Shown one piece after another: positions 53,542-62,350 of a DNA stretch of 64,000 nt; the stretch's first letter is position 1; every line of letters starts with the position of its first letter. A program made the translations under genes and the position numbers. Below the pieces are notes generated by a model that saw only the letters and a program-made list of their open reading frames with translations, was not told where the DNA came from and did not search any database. The DNA is from Saprospiraceae bacterium (GTDB lineage: Bacteria > Bacteroidota > Bacteroidia > Chitinophagales > Saprospiraceae). The stretch is from contig JAEUUP010000018.1 in the NCBI GenBank assembly GCA_016787525.1, positions 93,488-157,487 of the forward strand, in the 5' to 3' direction.

Positions 53542-55738
53542 TTATTGCACCAATATAACAATCGTCGAATGTGTCAAAATAGGCTCTTTTTATGACCTTA
53601 AAATCTTTATCTAAAATAACTAAATTGAAACCGCGTTGACTCAAACTTAAATCTTTGCCGTCTATAATAACCTTTCCAAAATTGCCAGAAATTGCTCCCG
53701 CAGAATGTAGTTCAAGGTCATTTTTGAATGTAAAGCTATTGAGAACATCCCCTTTTTTGAACTTTTGCACGATGGCTTCATTTTCTGGTGTTATTTTTTC
53801 AAAAATCAATTTACCATTCTGAAAAATAGCGGCCATACTGCCGCGCAATTGCAATTTTCCGATGTCAGAACCCATTTGCCGTAATTGCACTTTGGCTTCT
53901 TCGCACAATTTCCATGCACCATCATCTTTTACAACAGCTAAAATAGTTTCATTTTTGTTCTTTTCTAAAAACTCTGCTAACCCCTCAGTATCGAATTGAG
54001 TGGATGTGCAATTGGGTAATTGTTTGAGGTATTGAATCGTTTTTTCAAACTTCAACGGTACACCTACAATATAGTCTTCAAATGTAAATGCTTTAATTTG
54101 ACCACTTTCAGATAATTTTTGAAGCTTTTTTTCAGACTGTTTAGATGTGATAAAAATAGAGTTGGTTTCGTCGCCCAATTCACCTTTTTCGAGAGAACGC
54201 ACTACTTTTTTTTCGTAAACAGCATGTGCGTCCCAATCAGGTCGTGCCAAATAACCTGTTGTGATACTTTTGTGATTCAAAGCTGCTACTCGTGCAAAGT
54301 GTATATAGTCATCATTCGTTTTGTAGTGCCACGTGTAGAGTGGCAACATGACGATTCTTTCGGCTTCTTCAGTTATTTTTTGCCATGTTTTTGAGGTCAT
54401 TACTGAGGGGTTATAACCATCAAAATCGTAATACTTATGCTCTCTTGTCACCATTGGCGATACATCCGAGATTTGTAGTAAGACTAAAAAACTCAAAATG
54501 CCCATAGCCAGTTTATGTTCGATAACCCGCCAAAAATGCGCAATTACGCTCGCCATGAGCAAATAATGCGCTACCCAAATAAAACGCCCTGACGACCGAA
54601 AGGCTTGAGAGAGAAAGTCGAAAGGTGGGTTTTTGACAAAAAAACTGGCTTCAAATAGCTTTGTATGACTAAAAGTGAAAATATGACTAAATGCAAAAAA
54701 AGTAAATAAGACAGTGATGAAAACCAAAGGCGAAAAGCGTGTTTTGAAAAAATGGGCTTGTTTTTTTCTAAAAAAATAAACAATCGCAAGAATAGTAGCC
54801 ATTAGTAGAACGCCTAAGCCCAAATAACCTTGCCCCTCATATTGCCCTTCGTTGACAGCAAAAGAAGGCATTAGTAGTTGTTCATCTTGTCCATTGAAAA
54901 AGGTGTTCAGATTTGCAGAAAATTTTCCAAAGCCGATTTGTGTCATGCGTCCTGTTGAGGTATTGAAATTGCCAACAAAAAACCACAAAATCATGGCAAC
55001 TACCAAACCCGCAACATTCATTAGGCTTTTGTAAGTCATTGATAGCCAAGGCTTTTGCCCTATTCGTTCACTTTTCCAATAAGTGGCGAATGCTAAGCCA
55101 AAAACCATCAACAACAAATATTGATGAATGAGCGCGGTTAAAGCGACAATTTTCAAGAAACTAAAAAACTTTTGTCGCAGGTTCGCAGGCTCAAAATAGA
55201 TGCACAAAGACCACAAAACCAACCAATGAGCGCAGAGATTCATATGCCCCGAACGAGTCAAAAGAGCAGGGGATAAAATGAAAAAAACAGAACCTAAAAT
55301 GAGTTGAATCGGTGAAATCGTATAAGAATAGGCAGTTGAGACACCCCTCAGTAAACGCACCGAAAAATAGGCTTGCAACACGTAACAAGCCAAAAACCAG
55401 AACCCAAAATATTGAAAATCAGTAGGTAATAGTGGTGATAATATTTTAAAAGGAATAGCCAAAAGAGGAATTGCACCTGTCAAACCAATGCCTGTGACAG
55501 TCGGATAGTCATATCCTTCGAGTGTACCAATGACAGGAAAATGCCAAGCTGTATTCCTATAAAATTGCCACGACACATACTCTGTTGGGCAATCTGCATA
55601 GCTCATTAGCCAATCATAATGCGTTGGATTGAGAACATGAGGCGTAAATTTTATCAGAAAAACGACAACCGAAATGCCCATCGCAACGAGATATGCCCCT
55701 CTTTTTCCGTAGGAATCTTTTGGCTCAGTATTTCTCAT
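53537..55738 (-). CDS. Large polytopic membrane protein (DUF6311/GT-C-like)
   Basis: 733 residues with about ten hydrophobic segments in the first 450 and a soluble C-terminal part. The first luminal loop, DYPTVTGIGLTGAIPLLAIPFKI, is like that of DUF6311, a family distantly related to GT-C glycosyltransferases that use a lipid-linked sugar at the membrane. Substrate unknown. The C-terminal soluble domain (about 460-733) is unassigned. Word copies encode DTEGLA, NPSVMTS and LLRGVS. It ends at the shared terminator with the nuclease gene and is followed upstream on the map by an AhpD-like gene. Confidence 0.7.
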   Translation of the reverse strand: MRNTEPKDSYGKRGAYLVAMGISVVVFLIKFTPHVLNPTHYDWLMSYADCPTEYVSWQFYRNTAWHFPVIGTLEGYDYPTVTGIGLTGAIPLLAIPFKILSPLLPTDFQYFGFWFLACYVLQAYFSVRLLRGVSTAYSYTISPIQLILGSVFFILSPALLTRSGHMNLCAHWLVLWSLCIYFEPANLRQKFFSFLKIVALTALIHQYLLLMVFGLAFATYWKSERIGQKPWLSMTYKSLMNVAGLVVAMILWFFVGNFNTSTGRMTQIGFGKFSANLNTFFNGQDEQLLMPSFAVNEGQYEGQGYLGLGVLLMATILAIVYFFRKKQAHFFKTRFSPLVFITVLFTFFAFSHIFTFSHTKLFEASFFVKNPPFDFLSQAFRSSGRFIWVAHYLLMASVIAHFWRVIEHKLAMGILSFLVLLQISDVSPMVTREHKYYDFDGYNPSVMTSKTWQKITEEAERIVMLPLYTWHYKTNDDYIHFARVAALNHKSITTGYLARPDWDAHAVYEKKVVRSLEKGELGDETNSIFITSKQSEKKLQKLSESGQIKAFTFEDYIVGVPLKFEKTIQYLKQLPNCTSTQFDTEGLAEFLEKNKNETILAVVKDDGAWKLCEEAKVQLRQMGSDIGKLQLRGSMAAIFQNGKLIFEKITPENEAIVQKFKKGDVLNSFTFKNDLELHSAGAISGNFGKVIIDGKDLSLSQRGFNLVILDKDFKVIKRAYFDTFDDCYIGAIK

Positions 55739-55741
55739 TTT

Positions 55742-56089
55742 TTATTGTTTTTCACTTTCCAAAGCGTCCCAATATTCGACTGCACGACGCGTGTGTGGAA
55801 TGCAAATCGAACCGCCAACGAGGTTAGCTACTGCAAAAACTTCAAAAATCTCGGCTTCTGTCACGCCCAATTCGTGGCACGTACCGATGTGATATTTGAT
55901 ACAATCGTCGCACCGCAAAACCATTGAAGCAACTAAGCCAAGCAATTCTTTGGTTTTGACATCGAGCGCACCCTCTTGATAGGTTTGATTGTCGAGTGAC
56001 CAAAAGCGTTTCAGCACTTTATTGTCGTGGCTCAAAATGCGGTCATTCATCCGCTTGCGGTATTCGTTAAATTCTGTTACAGCCGACAT
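55742..56089 (-). CDS. AhpD-like/carboxymuconolactone decarboxylase family protein
   Basis: 115 residues, all-helical, with the motif RCDDCIKYHIGTCHELG near residue 60, the CxxC plus His that AhpD-like proteins use for thiol-disulphide or peroxide chemistry. The same fold includes gamma-carboxymuconolactone decarboxylase, but the CxxC points to a redox role. Cytoplasmic, probably homo-trimeric by family. It lies 3 bp from the preceding gene on the map and 51 bp from the next, in one orientation, so it may be co-transcribed with its membrane-protein neighbours. Confidence 0.85.
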   Translation of the reverse strand: MSAVTEFNEYRKRMNDRILSHDNKVLKRFWSLDNQTYQEGALDVKTKELLGLVASMVLRCDDCIKYHIGTCHELGVTEAEIFEVFAVANLVGGSICIPHTRRAVEYWDALESEKQ

Positions 56090-56140
56090 TTTTAAGATTT
56101 TAAGGTTTTTGCAATGAATAATGATTGATAAAACGACAGA

Positions 56141-56605
56141 CTAAACCTTTCCGCGATTGCGTAAACGCCAAACAGAGACCAAAAGCCGTCCTGCAAGAAA
56201 CAACGCTGAAACAATGCTGCCGACAATGAAGAACAAAAACTCGCTTTTGATATACCCCAAAAGCGACTCGCGTTGCCCTGGTTTGATGACGCTTCCGAGC
56301 AAAATATCGGGGTCGCCACCGTCAATCCAAACATTGAAATTTTGCATTTCACGTAGCAAAGTGGCGACTAATGCAAAAGTCACGAGGACAAACGCAATTT
56401 TTGTTTTCTCTAACTTGGCAAGAAAAGTATATTCTAAAAAAAATGTGTAACGTGCGAAGGTAATAAAAGCCGCAATGGTAATGATATTCACCCAGTTGAA
56501 ACTATAATCAGGAAATTTTGTCCAAATCGGATACATCACCACACCCACCACAACCGCTGTCAGCACCCACCAAACCAATTCAAGTAAAAGTTTTTTGCTC
56601 GTCAT
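56141..56605 (-). CDS. Hypothetical four-helix membrane protein
   Basis: About 154 residues from the ATG at 56605 (MTSKKLLLELVWWVL); an ATG at 56626 would start inside the promoter-like box at 56624-56631. Four hydrophobic segments (about 8-26, 34-55, 68-88 and 110-135). The C-terminus is basic (WRLRNRGKV). No family recognised. It is between the AhpD-like gene and the TPR-transferase gene, in the same direction. Confidence 0.6.
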   Translation of the reverse strand: MTSKKLLLELVWWVLTAVVVGVVMYPIWTKFPDYSFNWVNIITIAAFITFARYTFFLEYTFLAKLEKTKIAFVLVTFALVATLLREMQNFNVWIDGGDPDILLGSVIKPGQRESLLGYIKSEFLFFIVGSIVSALFLAGRLLVSVWRLRNRGKV

Positions 56606-56623
56606 AAAATCTATTTTTGGTTG

Positions 56624-56631
56624 CAAATGTA
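56624..56631 (-). promoter_or_regulatory. Putative promoter -7 box for the four-helix protein
   Basis: The minus strand reads TACATTTG, matching TAnnTTTG, and ends about 19 bp before the preferred ATG at 56605. Confidence 0.45.
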
Positions 56632-56635
56632 GTAA

Positions 56636-56665
56636 AGGTCGGTGAGCTTACCGCCTCACCGACCT
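56636..56665 (-). terminator. Terminator of the TPR-transferase gene
   Basis: AGGTCGGTGAG and CTCACCGACCT form a perfect 11-bp stem immediately after the stop codon (minus strand) and are followed by TTTAC on that strand. Confidence 0.6.
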
Positions 56666-56668
56666 CTA

Positions 56669-58675
56669 TTATTTCCCTTGTACCATTTTTTCATACTCCA
56701 TCGCTTTTGTCACATCTCCCAACTGCCGATAGGCAACTGAAATATTAATCGCATCTTGCTTATCGAAGCGGATATTGAGGGCTTTAGTCAGCACTTCGAC
56801 CGATTTTTGTGGCAGATTTGACATGCCATAAGCCGTTCCCAGAAAAGAAAGTGCCGCCGCGTCGTTGGGATTCAATTCAACTGCTTTTGACAAATACTCG
56901 ATGGCTTTGGGCAGATTTTTTTGCTCTTGCCCAATTATTTTGCCGCCTTCACGGTAAACAAGCGAGAGATTGACTTGAGCATCTTTGAATTGAGGGTCGA
57001 GTTCTAAGGCTTTACTGTATGAGGCGATGGCTTTATCGAAATCTTGTAGGTAAAAATAGCCATTTCCCATCAGTAAATAAGGATTTTTGAACGGCGGGTG
57101 AATCTCTAACGCCTTTTGTAAATGCCCGATGGCTTCCGTGATTTTTGCTTTTTTCTCAGCTTCGTTTGTCGAATTTTTAAAATGTTCGATGGTTTCACCA
57201 CCTACCGATGTTTGCAGTTTGGCAGAATTAGGTGAATATTCGATGTCGGTCGTGAAAATCGTGTAATTGTCTTTCCACGCGGGATTGCGCATAATGGTTT
57301 TCAAGCCAAACAAGGCCGTGATGACCAAACTCACCATGATAGCCAACTGTTGACCATTCTCAGTATGGCGTTTTAAACCTAATTTTGCCAATAAAATTGC
57401 TAAAACAAGGCAAAAACCGATAGATGGCATAAACATAAAACGTTCTGCCATATTCGTACCGACAGGAAAAACGATGTTCGATACGATGGACAAGGTGATT
57501 AGAAAAAATGCCAAACCAAAACTCACGAGGCTGCGTTTTTGCCACCCCCTCAGTATTAAGGCAAAAAGTGCAATATAAACGGCAATACTCAACAATACCT
57601 GCCAATCACCAAACGACATGATACCGATATGGCGCGGATAGTAGTCGTGAGTCAAAGGATGTGGAACAATGAGCAGTTGAATGTATTTGCCCAAAGTGTA
57701 AGTAATGGTTGCAAATTTTTCAGCAAAACTAAATGGAACATATTGATTGCCAACGAGTTTTAAAAAAGGATTGTTCATCAATTCCATTTGTTCGCCACCA
57801 AATTGATTGCCAATGACAGCCCCCCTCAGTAAAATGAACAAAATGGCAGATGCTGCAAATGGAATGGTTTGTTTGATGGCAGTTGATACATCCGATTTTA
57901 AGAAAAACCAATAAATCAAAGGTGTGATGACGACAAATGTAATGGCATTTTCTTTGGACAAAAGTGCGACGAAAAAGAAGATAAAAGCCAAAATTGCATT
58001 TTTAATACCTTGATTTTCAAAGGCTTTGAGCGAAAACCAAACAGCTGCTAAACTGCCCAAAAGCGTCATGATTTCGTCGCGACCTTTGATATTGGCGACC
58101 GCTTCAGTATGAATCGGATGTGCTGCAAACAAAATAGCTGCCATGAATGCCACAAGTGTAGGGCGGACTCCGAACATATCGCTCGTTTCATCGTTTTGAC
58201 GATAAGTCAAAAGTTTGAGCAACAAAAAATAGAGCAAAACGCAGGTCAAGCCAAACAAAACGACATTTATAAAATGACCAATAAATGGATTTTTGCCAAA
58301 AATCTGATATTCAATCGCAAACATGATGAGCGTAAAAGGGCGATAACGACCACCAGCCACAAGTTGTGCTTTGCCCGCTTCTTTGAAAAAACCGTAGAAA
58401 GTATCGTAACTCAAAATACCTTTGATACCAGCGACCCCCTCAGTAGTAAACATATTTTCGGTGATGACTATCGAGTCGTCTTGACAAAAATCGTGGCTCA
58501 AAGTATTGGCATACAACAGAAAACTCAAAGCAAAAATCACGACGGCTTGTAAGCGTGTATTTTGCCAAAATGTCGGTTTTTCAGATGCCGATTGAGCTGA
58601 AAGGGATGATTTGATGGTTTTGTCAACGATTGGGTTAGGCGCACTTGGATTCGGCTTTTTGTTTTTTTTACTCAT
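56669..58675 (-). CDS. TMTC-like membrane protein with TPR repeats (putative protein O-mannosyltransferase-type)
   Basis: 668 residues. About ten transmembrane helices (about 35-450) with the luminal loop YANTLSHDFCQDDSIVITEN, typical of GT-C/TMTC proteins (an Asp-Asp pair that binds the lipid-linked sugar), are followed by about four TPR units (about 500-668, for example PFKNPYLLMGNGYFYLQDFDKAIASYSKALELDP). Eukaryotic TMTCs O-mannosylate cadherins; bacterial relatives probably glycosylate surface proteins. Its nearby genes on the same strand include a DUF6311-type protein, so the region may serve surface glycosylation. Three iterated-word copies lie in the helix part, encoding LLRG, ILRG and TTEGVAG. 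Confidence 0.8.
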   Translation of the reverse strand: MSKKNKKPNPSAPNPIVDKTIKSSLSAQSASEKPTFWQNTRLQAVVIFALSFLLYANTLSHDFCQDDSIVITENMFTTEGVAGIKGILSYDTFYGFFKEAGKAQLVAGGRYRPFTLIMFAIEYQIFGKNPFIGHFINVVLFGLTCVLLYFLLLKLLTYRQNDETSDMFGVRPTLVAFMAAILFAAHPIHTEAVANIKGRDEIMTLLGSLAAVWFSLKAFENQGIKNAILAFIFFFVALLSKENAITFVVITPLIYWFFLKSDVSTAIKQTIPFAASAILFILLRGAVIGNQFGGEQMELMNNPFLKLVGNQYVPFSFAEKFATITYTLGKYIQLLIVPHPLTHDYYPRHIGIMSFGDWQVLLSIAVYIALFALILRGWQKRSLVSFGLAFFLITLSIVSNIVFPVGTNMAERFMFMPSIGFCLVLAILLAKLGLKRHTENGQQLAIMVSLVITALFGLKTIMRNPAWKDNYTIFTTDIEYSPNSAKLQTSVGGETIEHFKNSTNEAEKKAKITEAIGHLQKALEIHPPFKNPYLLMGNGYFYLQDFDKAIASYSKALELDPQFKDAQVNLSLVYREGGKIIGQEQKNLPKAIEYLSKAVELNPNDAAALSFLGTAYGMSNLPQKSVEVLTKALNIRFDKQDAINISVAYRQLGDVTKAMEYEKMVQGK

Positions 58676-58760
58676 TGAAAAGTAGTTTACAATAATATGG
58701 AAATCAATGATTTATACTATTTTGTTAAAGTTTTTATAAAAAATAGAAACTTAAATATCG

Positions 58761-58768
58761 TAATTTTG
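58761..58768 (+). promoter_or_regulatory. Putative promoter -7 box TAATTTTG
   Basis: TAATTTTG fits TAnnTTTG, 104 bp before the barrel gene. No clear -33 box. Confidence 0.45.
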
Positions 58769-58871
58769 CCTTTGCAACGTTATTGAGCCATAAATTTTAT
58801 GGAATCTATTACTCAATTGCGAATTTCCGCAAAATAACTCAAAAAATACGTCTTAAACTAAGCATTTGATT

Positions 58872-59627
58872 ATGAAAAAAATTATTTTGTCTTTGACATT
58901 AGCGGTCAGTTTTTTGACTCTTTCGATGGCGCAAGATTTGCATTTCGGTTTTCAAGCCAGCCCTTCGTGGTCTTGGATGGGTACTGACAATACGAAAATC
59001 AACGGTGCAGGTTCTGCTTTGGGCTTAAAATTAGGTTTAATTGCCGAAAATCGTTTCAGCGAAGCCTATTCCATCTCGACAGGCATTGGCTTTCACTTCA
59101 ATTCAGGCGGTTCTTTGGTCTTCGATTTGCCAGGTCAGTTGTGGAAAAACTCTTGGAGTGAATTCGACGTATCGCCTAAAGTGTCAGATACTTTCCCAAA
59201 AGAAACGCGTCTGCGTTATAGTTTGACATTCGTAGAAATTCCACTTGGTTTGAAAATGCGGACACCTGAGCAAGGCAATCACATTCGCTACTTTGCCGAG
59301 CCAATGATTGCATTAGGATTCAGAACCAAAGCGCAAGGCGCGATTTCAGGTGCAACGCCAGTGGTGCAACCGCAAGAAAAAATCAATATCAAAGCAGATG
59401 TCAACGGTTTGAATTTGTCGTGGGGCGCAGGTGTTGGCGGTGAATTTATTGTGCAGAATAATACGGCAATCGTCGCAGGACTCTATTTCCAAAGTGGTTT
59501 TACGGACATGACGGGCAATAGCGGCAATACTTTGTTTGATAGCTCATCGGGTTCGCTTGTGGTGAAGCCTGATAAGTCGAAAGGTACGCTCAAATCATTG
59601 ACTGTTCGACTGGGTGTGATGTTCTAA
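58872..59627 (+). CDS. PorT-like outer-membrane beta-barrel protein
   Basis: About 251 residues from the ATG at 58872 (MKKIILSLTLAVSFLTLSMAQ is a signal peptide; an ATG at 58866 adds two residues). Glycine- and aromatic-rich strands alternate (FGFQASPSWSWMG, LGLKLGLIAENRF, SISTGIGFHFN, LRYSLTFVEIPLGLKM, and ending LTVRLGVMF with a C-terminal Phe), as in the PorT family of 8- to 10-stranded barrels. PorT itself belongs to T9SS, but many family members have other or unknown roles. It stops four bases before an iterated-word copy (59631-59642). Confidence 0.75.
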   Translation: MKKIILSLTLAVSFLTLSMAQDLHFGFQASPSWSWMGTDNTKINGAGSALGLKLGLIAENRFSEAYSISTGIGFHFNSGGSLVFDLPGQLWKNSWSEFDVSPKVSDTFPKETRLRYSLTFVEIPLGLKMRTPEQGNHIRYFAEPMIALGFRTKAQGAISGATPVVQPQEKINIKADVNGLNLSWGAGVGGEFIVQNNTAIVAGLYFQSGFTDMTGNSGNTLFDSSSGSLVVKPDKSKGTLKSLTVRLGVMF

Positions 59628-59653
59628 GTACCCCCTCAGTATAGAAAGGAAAA

Positions 59654-59686
59654 AGAGGCTGCCTCAAAAGGGTAGCCTTTCTTTTT
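59654..59686 (+). terminator. Terminator after the barrel gene
   Basis: AGGCTGCC and GGGTAGCCT pair with one bulge, followed by TTTCTTTTT. Directly adjacent to the cloverleaf element. Confidence 0.5.
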
Positions 59687-59879
59687 CAATACTTCGTTAG
59701 TTTTTTAAGCGTAAATAACGCCCCCTACGGCGGCGGAGTGGACTTTTCGGAGGGAGGTTTTAATTTTTTGCAAGTTCGGGCGCAGCCCGAACTTGCAAAA
59801 AATTAAAACCTCCCTCCATTTCCTTTTTTTTTCGACGGCGAAGCCGCCGTTTTTCAACTAATAAATTACCGAAGTATTG
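59687..59879. repeat. Cloverleaf-like palindromic element, about 193 bp
   Basis: An outer stem (CAATACTTCG at 59687-59696 with CGAAGTATTG at 59870-59879, plus TTAGTT/AACTAA) encloses a short G+C-rich hairpin at 59720-59736, a perfect 33-bp stem with a 3-base loop (59749-59781 with 59785-59817), and ACGGCG-AAGC-CGCCGT (59835-59850). The plan, and the GGAGnGAG start of the inner stem, match the element at 19402-19620, although most arm sequences differ. The remaining 59880-60031 shows no gene. Confidence 0.7.
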
Positions 59880-60031
59880 TTTTTGGCATCCATGAAAATA
59901 TTGATGAACGATGAATAATTATTGTTATTAGTTGGCATATTGTGAAAAAATAGGAAAAGTTTGCACACAAACCTTAATTTCACGCTTGCAGTCTATCAAT
60001 AACGGAATTTTAAATTTAAACAAAATCATCA

Positions 60032-60964
60032 ATGGAACGGAGACACTTTCTAAAAAATACGGCTTTGACCGTTGGCGCAACCAGCCTTTTCAATACAAGT
60101 TTTGCCACTGAAAATACGTCAAAAGTGGTGAAGAACAGTTTCAAACTCAAATATGCGCCACACTTTGGCATGTTTGAAAACAATGCAGGCAAAGACCTCA
60201 TTGACCAGCTCAAGTTTATGGCTGACCAAGGTTTTACGGCTATGGAAGACAATGGCATGATGGGACGAACGACTGAAATGCAGACGAAAATTGGCGAAAC
60301 AATGGCAAAATTAGGTATGACTATGGGTGTTTTTGTTCATAACTTTGACAACTGGCCCGTCAGTACATCATTGACTTCTGGTAATAAAGAATGGCGCGAA
60401 AAGTTTATTAAACAAAGTCATGCCGCCGTTGAAGTTGCCAAACGAGTCAATGCAAAATGGATAACAGTCGTACCGGGTAATTATGACCGTACTTTGCCGA
60501 TTGGCATTCAAACGGCTCATGTGATTGAAACACTGCGGCAAGGTGCGGCTATATTTGAGCCACATGGTTTGGTCATGGTTTTAGAGGCTTTGAGCGATAC
60601 ACCCGATTTATTTTTGCGCTATACTGACCAAACATTTATGATTTGCAAGGCGGTGAATAGCCCTTCGTGCAAATTTTTGTTCGATATGTATCATATGCAG
60701 CGCAACGAAGGCAATATCATCAAAAACATTGACCTCGTTTGGGACGAAACGGGTTATTTCCAAATAGGCGACAATCCGGGACGCAAAGAGCCAACTTCTG
60801 GCGAAATGAATTATAAAAAGATTTTTCAGCACATCTACAAAAAAGCCAAAGCCAGTGGGCGTGATTTTGTTTTTGGCATGGAACATGGTAACGCACAACC
60901 AGGTAAAGAAGGCGAAATGGCTCTGATAAAGGCTTATGTGGAGTCTGATAATTTTGAGATTTAA
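60032..60964 (+). CDS. Tat-exported TIM-barrel protein (hydroxypyruvate isomerase/xylose isomerase-like)
   Basis: 310 residues. MERRHFLKNTALTVGATSLF is a twin-arginine signal, so the protein is folded before export to the periplasm. The body is an AP endonuclease-2/xylose isomerase-like TIM barrel: KWITVVPGNYDR, LVMVLEALSDTPDLFL (metal Glu), CKFLFDMYHMQRNEG (Asp/His) and GYFQIGDNPGRKEP (Gln/Asp) are the metal-site strands of hydroxypyruvate isomerase-like proteins. The reaction is probably an aldose-ketose isomerisation or epimerisation. It precedes the cystathionine synthase gene by 18 bp, probably co-transcribed. Confidence 0.85.
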   Translation: MERRHFLKNTALTVGATSLFNTSFATENTSKVVKNSFKLKYAPHFGMFENNAGKDLIDQLKFMADQGFTAMEDNGMMGRTTEMQTKIGETMAKLGMTMGVFVHNFDNWPVSTSLTSGNKEWREKFIKQSHAAVEVAKRVNAKWITVVPGNYDRTLPIGIQTAHVIETLRQGAAIFEPHGLVMVLEALSDTPDLFLRYTDQTFMICKAVNSPSCKFLFDMYHMQRNEGNIIKNIDLVWDETGYFQIGDNPGRKEPTSGEMNYKKIFQHIYKKAKASGRDFVFGMEHGNAQPGKEGEMALIKAYVESDNFEI

Positions 60965-60982
60965 TCGTTTAAACTGAATTTA

Positions 60983-62131
60983 ATGAAATTTGCAACGAAA
61001 GTGATTCATGCAGGCATCGAGCCTGACCCTTCGACGGGTGCGATTATGACACCCATTTTTCAAACTTCTACTTATGTGCAGGCAGCTCCAGGTGACCACA
61101 AGGGCTACGAATATGCCCGTACACAAAATCCCACACGTTCAGTTTTGGAGAAAAACTTGGCGGCTCTCGAAAATGGTACAGATGCCTTGTGTTTTGCATC
61201 GGGCTTAGCTGCCATGGATGCCGTCATTAAATTGCTACAATCGGGTGATGAAATATTGAGTTGCAACGATTTATACGGTGGTTCGTATCGTCAAATTGTG
61301 CGCGTATATGGTAAATTTGGTATTGAAAGTCGGTTTGTAGATATGTCGAATCCAAAGGCTTTTGCTAAACAGATTTCTAAAAAAACAAAGCTGATTTGGA
61401 TTGAAACACCAACCAATCCGATGCTGGGTATCGTAGATATTGCAGCCATTTGCGAAATTGCACAGTCGAAAGGTATTTTGACTTGTGTGGACAATACTTT
61501 TGCCTCGCCATATTTGCAAAACCCGTTGGACTTGGGTGCTGACCTTGTACTGCATTCAGCGACCAAATACATTGGCGGACACTCCGATGTGGTGCATGGC
61601 TGTGTCATCACAAAAAATGCAGATTTAGCGACACAGTTGCGTTTTTTACAAAATGCGTCAGGTGCAGTGCCGGGACCACAAGATTGCTTTCTGATACTGA
61701 GGGGGATCAAAACGTTGCATTTGCGTGTGAAAGCGGCGTGTGAAAATGCCGTGAAAATTGCTGAATTTTTAGCAGCACACCCGAAAGTAGATAAAGTGTA
61801 TTATCCGGGTTTCAAAGACCATCCAAACCATAAAATTGCTAAAAAACAGATGCGGATGTTTGGCGCAATGCTCAGTTTCGACCTAAAAGGCGGCAGCGTA
61901 GCAGATGCAACAACAGTTTTATCCAATACGCATTTATTTTCTTTGGCAGAATCTTTAGGGGGTGTGGAGTCGCTCATTGGACATCCCGCTTCGATGACAC
62001 ATGCTTCTATTCCTCGTGAATCGCGCTTGGCAGTGGGTTTGACGGATTCTCTGATTCGTCTGTCGGTGGGAATTGAAGATGTAGATGATTTGATTGAAGA
62101 TTTGAGGCAAGCGATTGAACGCGTTGCGTGA
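60983..62131 (+). CDS. Cystathionine gamma-synthase/gamma-lyase (PLP, Cys/Met metabolism family)
   Basis: 382 residues, the family's length. The pyridoxal-phosphate lysine is in LVLHSATKYIGGHSDVV (Lys near residue 195), with YEYARTQNPTRSVLEKNLAALE, SCNDLYGGSYRQ and WIETPTNPMLGI as further signatures. The enzyme works on the C3-C4 of amino acids, forming cystathionine from cysteine and an activated homoserine or cleaving it; sequence motifs do not safely separate MetB from gamma-lyase, so no gene symbol is given. An iterated-word copy encodes LILRGIK (E. coli has LLLRGLR here). It is followed by a strong terminator. Confidence 0.9.
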   Translation: MKFATKVIHAGIEPDPSTGAIMTPIFQTSTYVQAAPGDHKGYEYARTQNPTRSVLEKNLAALENGTDALCFASGLAAMDAVIKLLQSGDEILSCNDLYGGSYRQIVRVYGKFGIESRFVDMSNPKAFAKQISKKTKLIWIETPTNPMLGIVDIAAICEIAQSKGILTCVDNTFASPYLQNPLDLGADLVLHSATKYIGGHSDVVHGCVITKNADLATQLRFLQNASGAVPGPQDCFLILRGIKTLHLRVKAACENAVKIAEFLAAHPKVDKVYYPGFKDHPNHKIAKKQMRMFGAMLSFDLKGGSVADATTVLSNTHLFSLAESLGGVESLIGHPASMTHASIPRESRLAVGLTDSLIRLSVGIEDVDDLIEDLRQAIERVA

Positions 62132-62143
62132 TCTTTCTTCTGT

Positions 62144-62206
62144 AATGGTATCAAAAAATAAGAGTTTTGTCTGTTGAGACAATTCTCTTATTTTTTTGAT
62201 ACCATT
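62144..62206 (+). terminator. Large terminator hairpin
   Basis: A stem of about 20 bp (AATGGTATCAAAAAATAAGAG with its complement, one bulge) plus an inner TTGTCT/AGACAA pair, just after the gene. The region 62207-62350 holds a near-match of the iterated word and no gene. Confidence 0.75.
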
Positions 62207-62350
62207 TTGTTTGAACGACCTTTATTTTTATACTCTTTTATCAAACTGAGAGGTCAAATACGATTTACGGCTAAATTTATAAACCGTCTTGACAGATTGA
62301 GGTTATATTTAGTGGCGATTTAGCTGTGTATCATTTAAAAACGACCTCCT

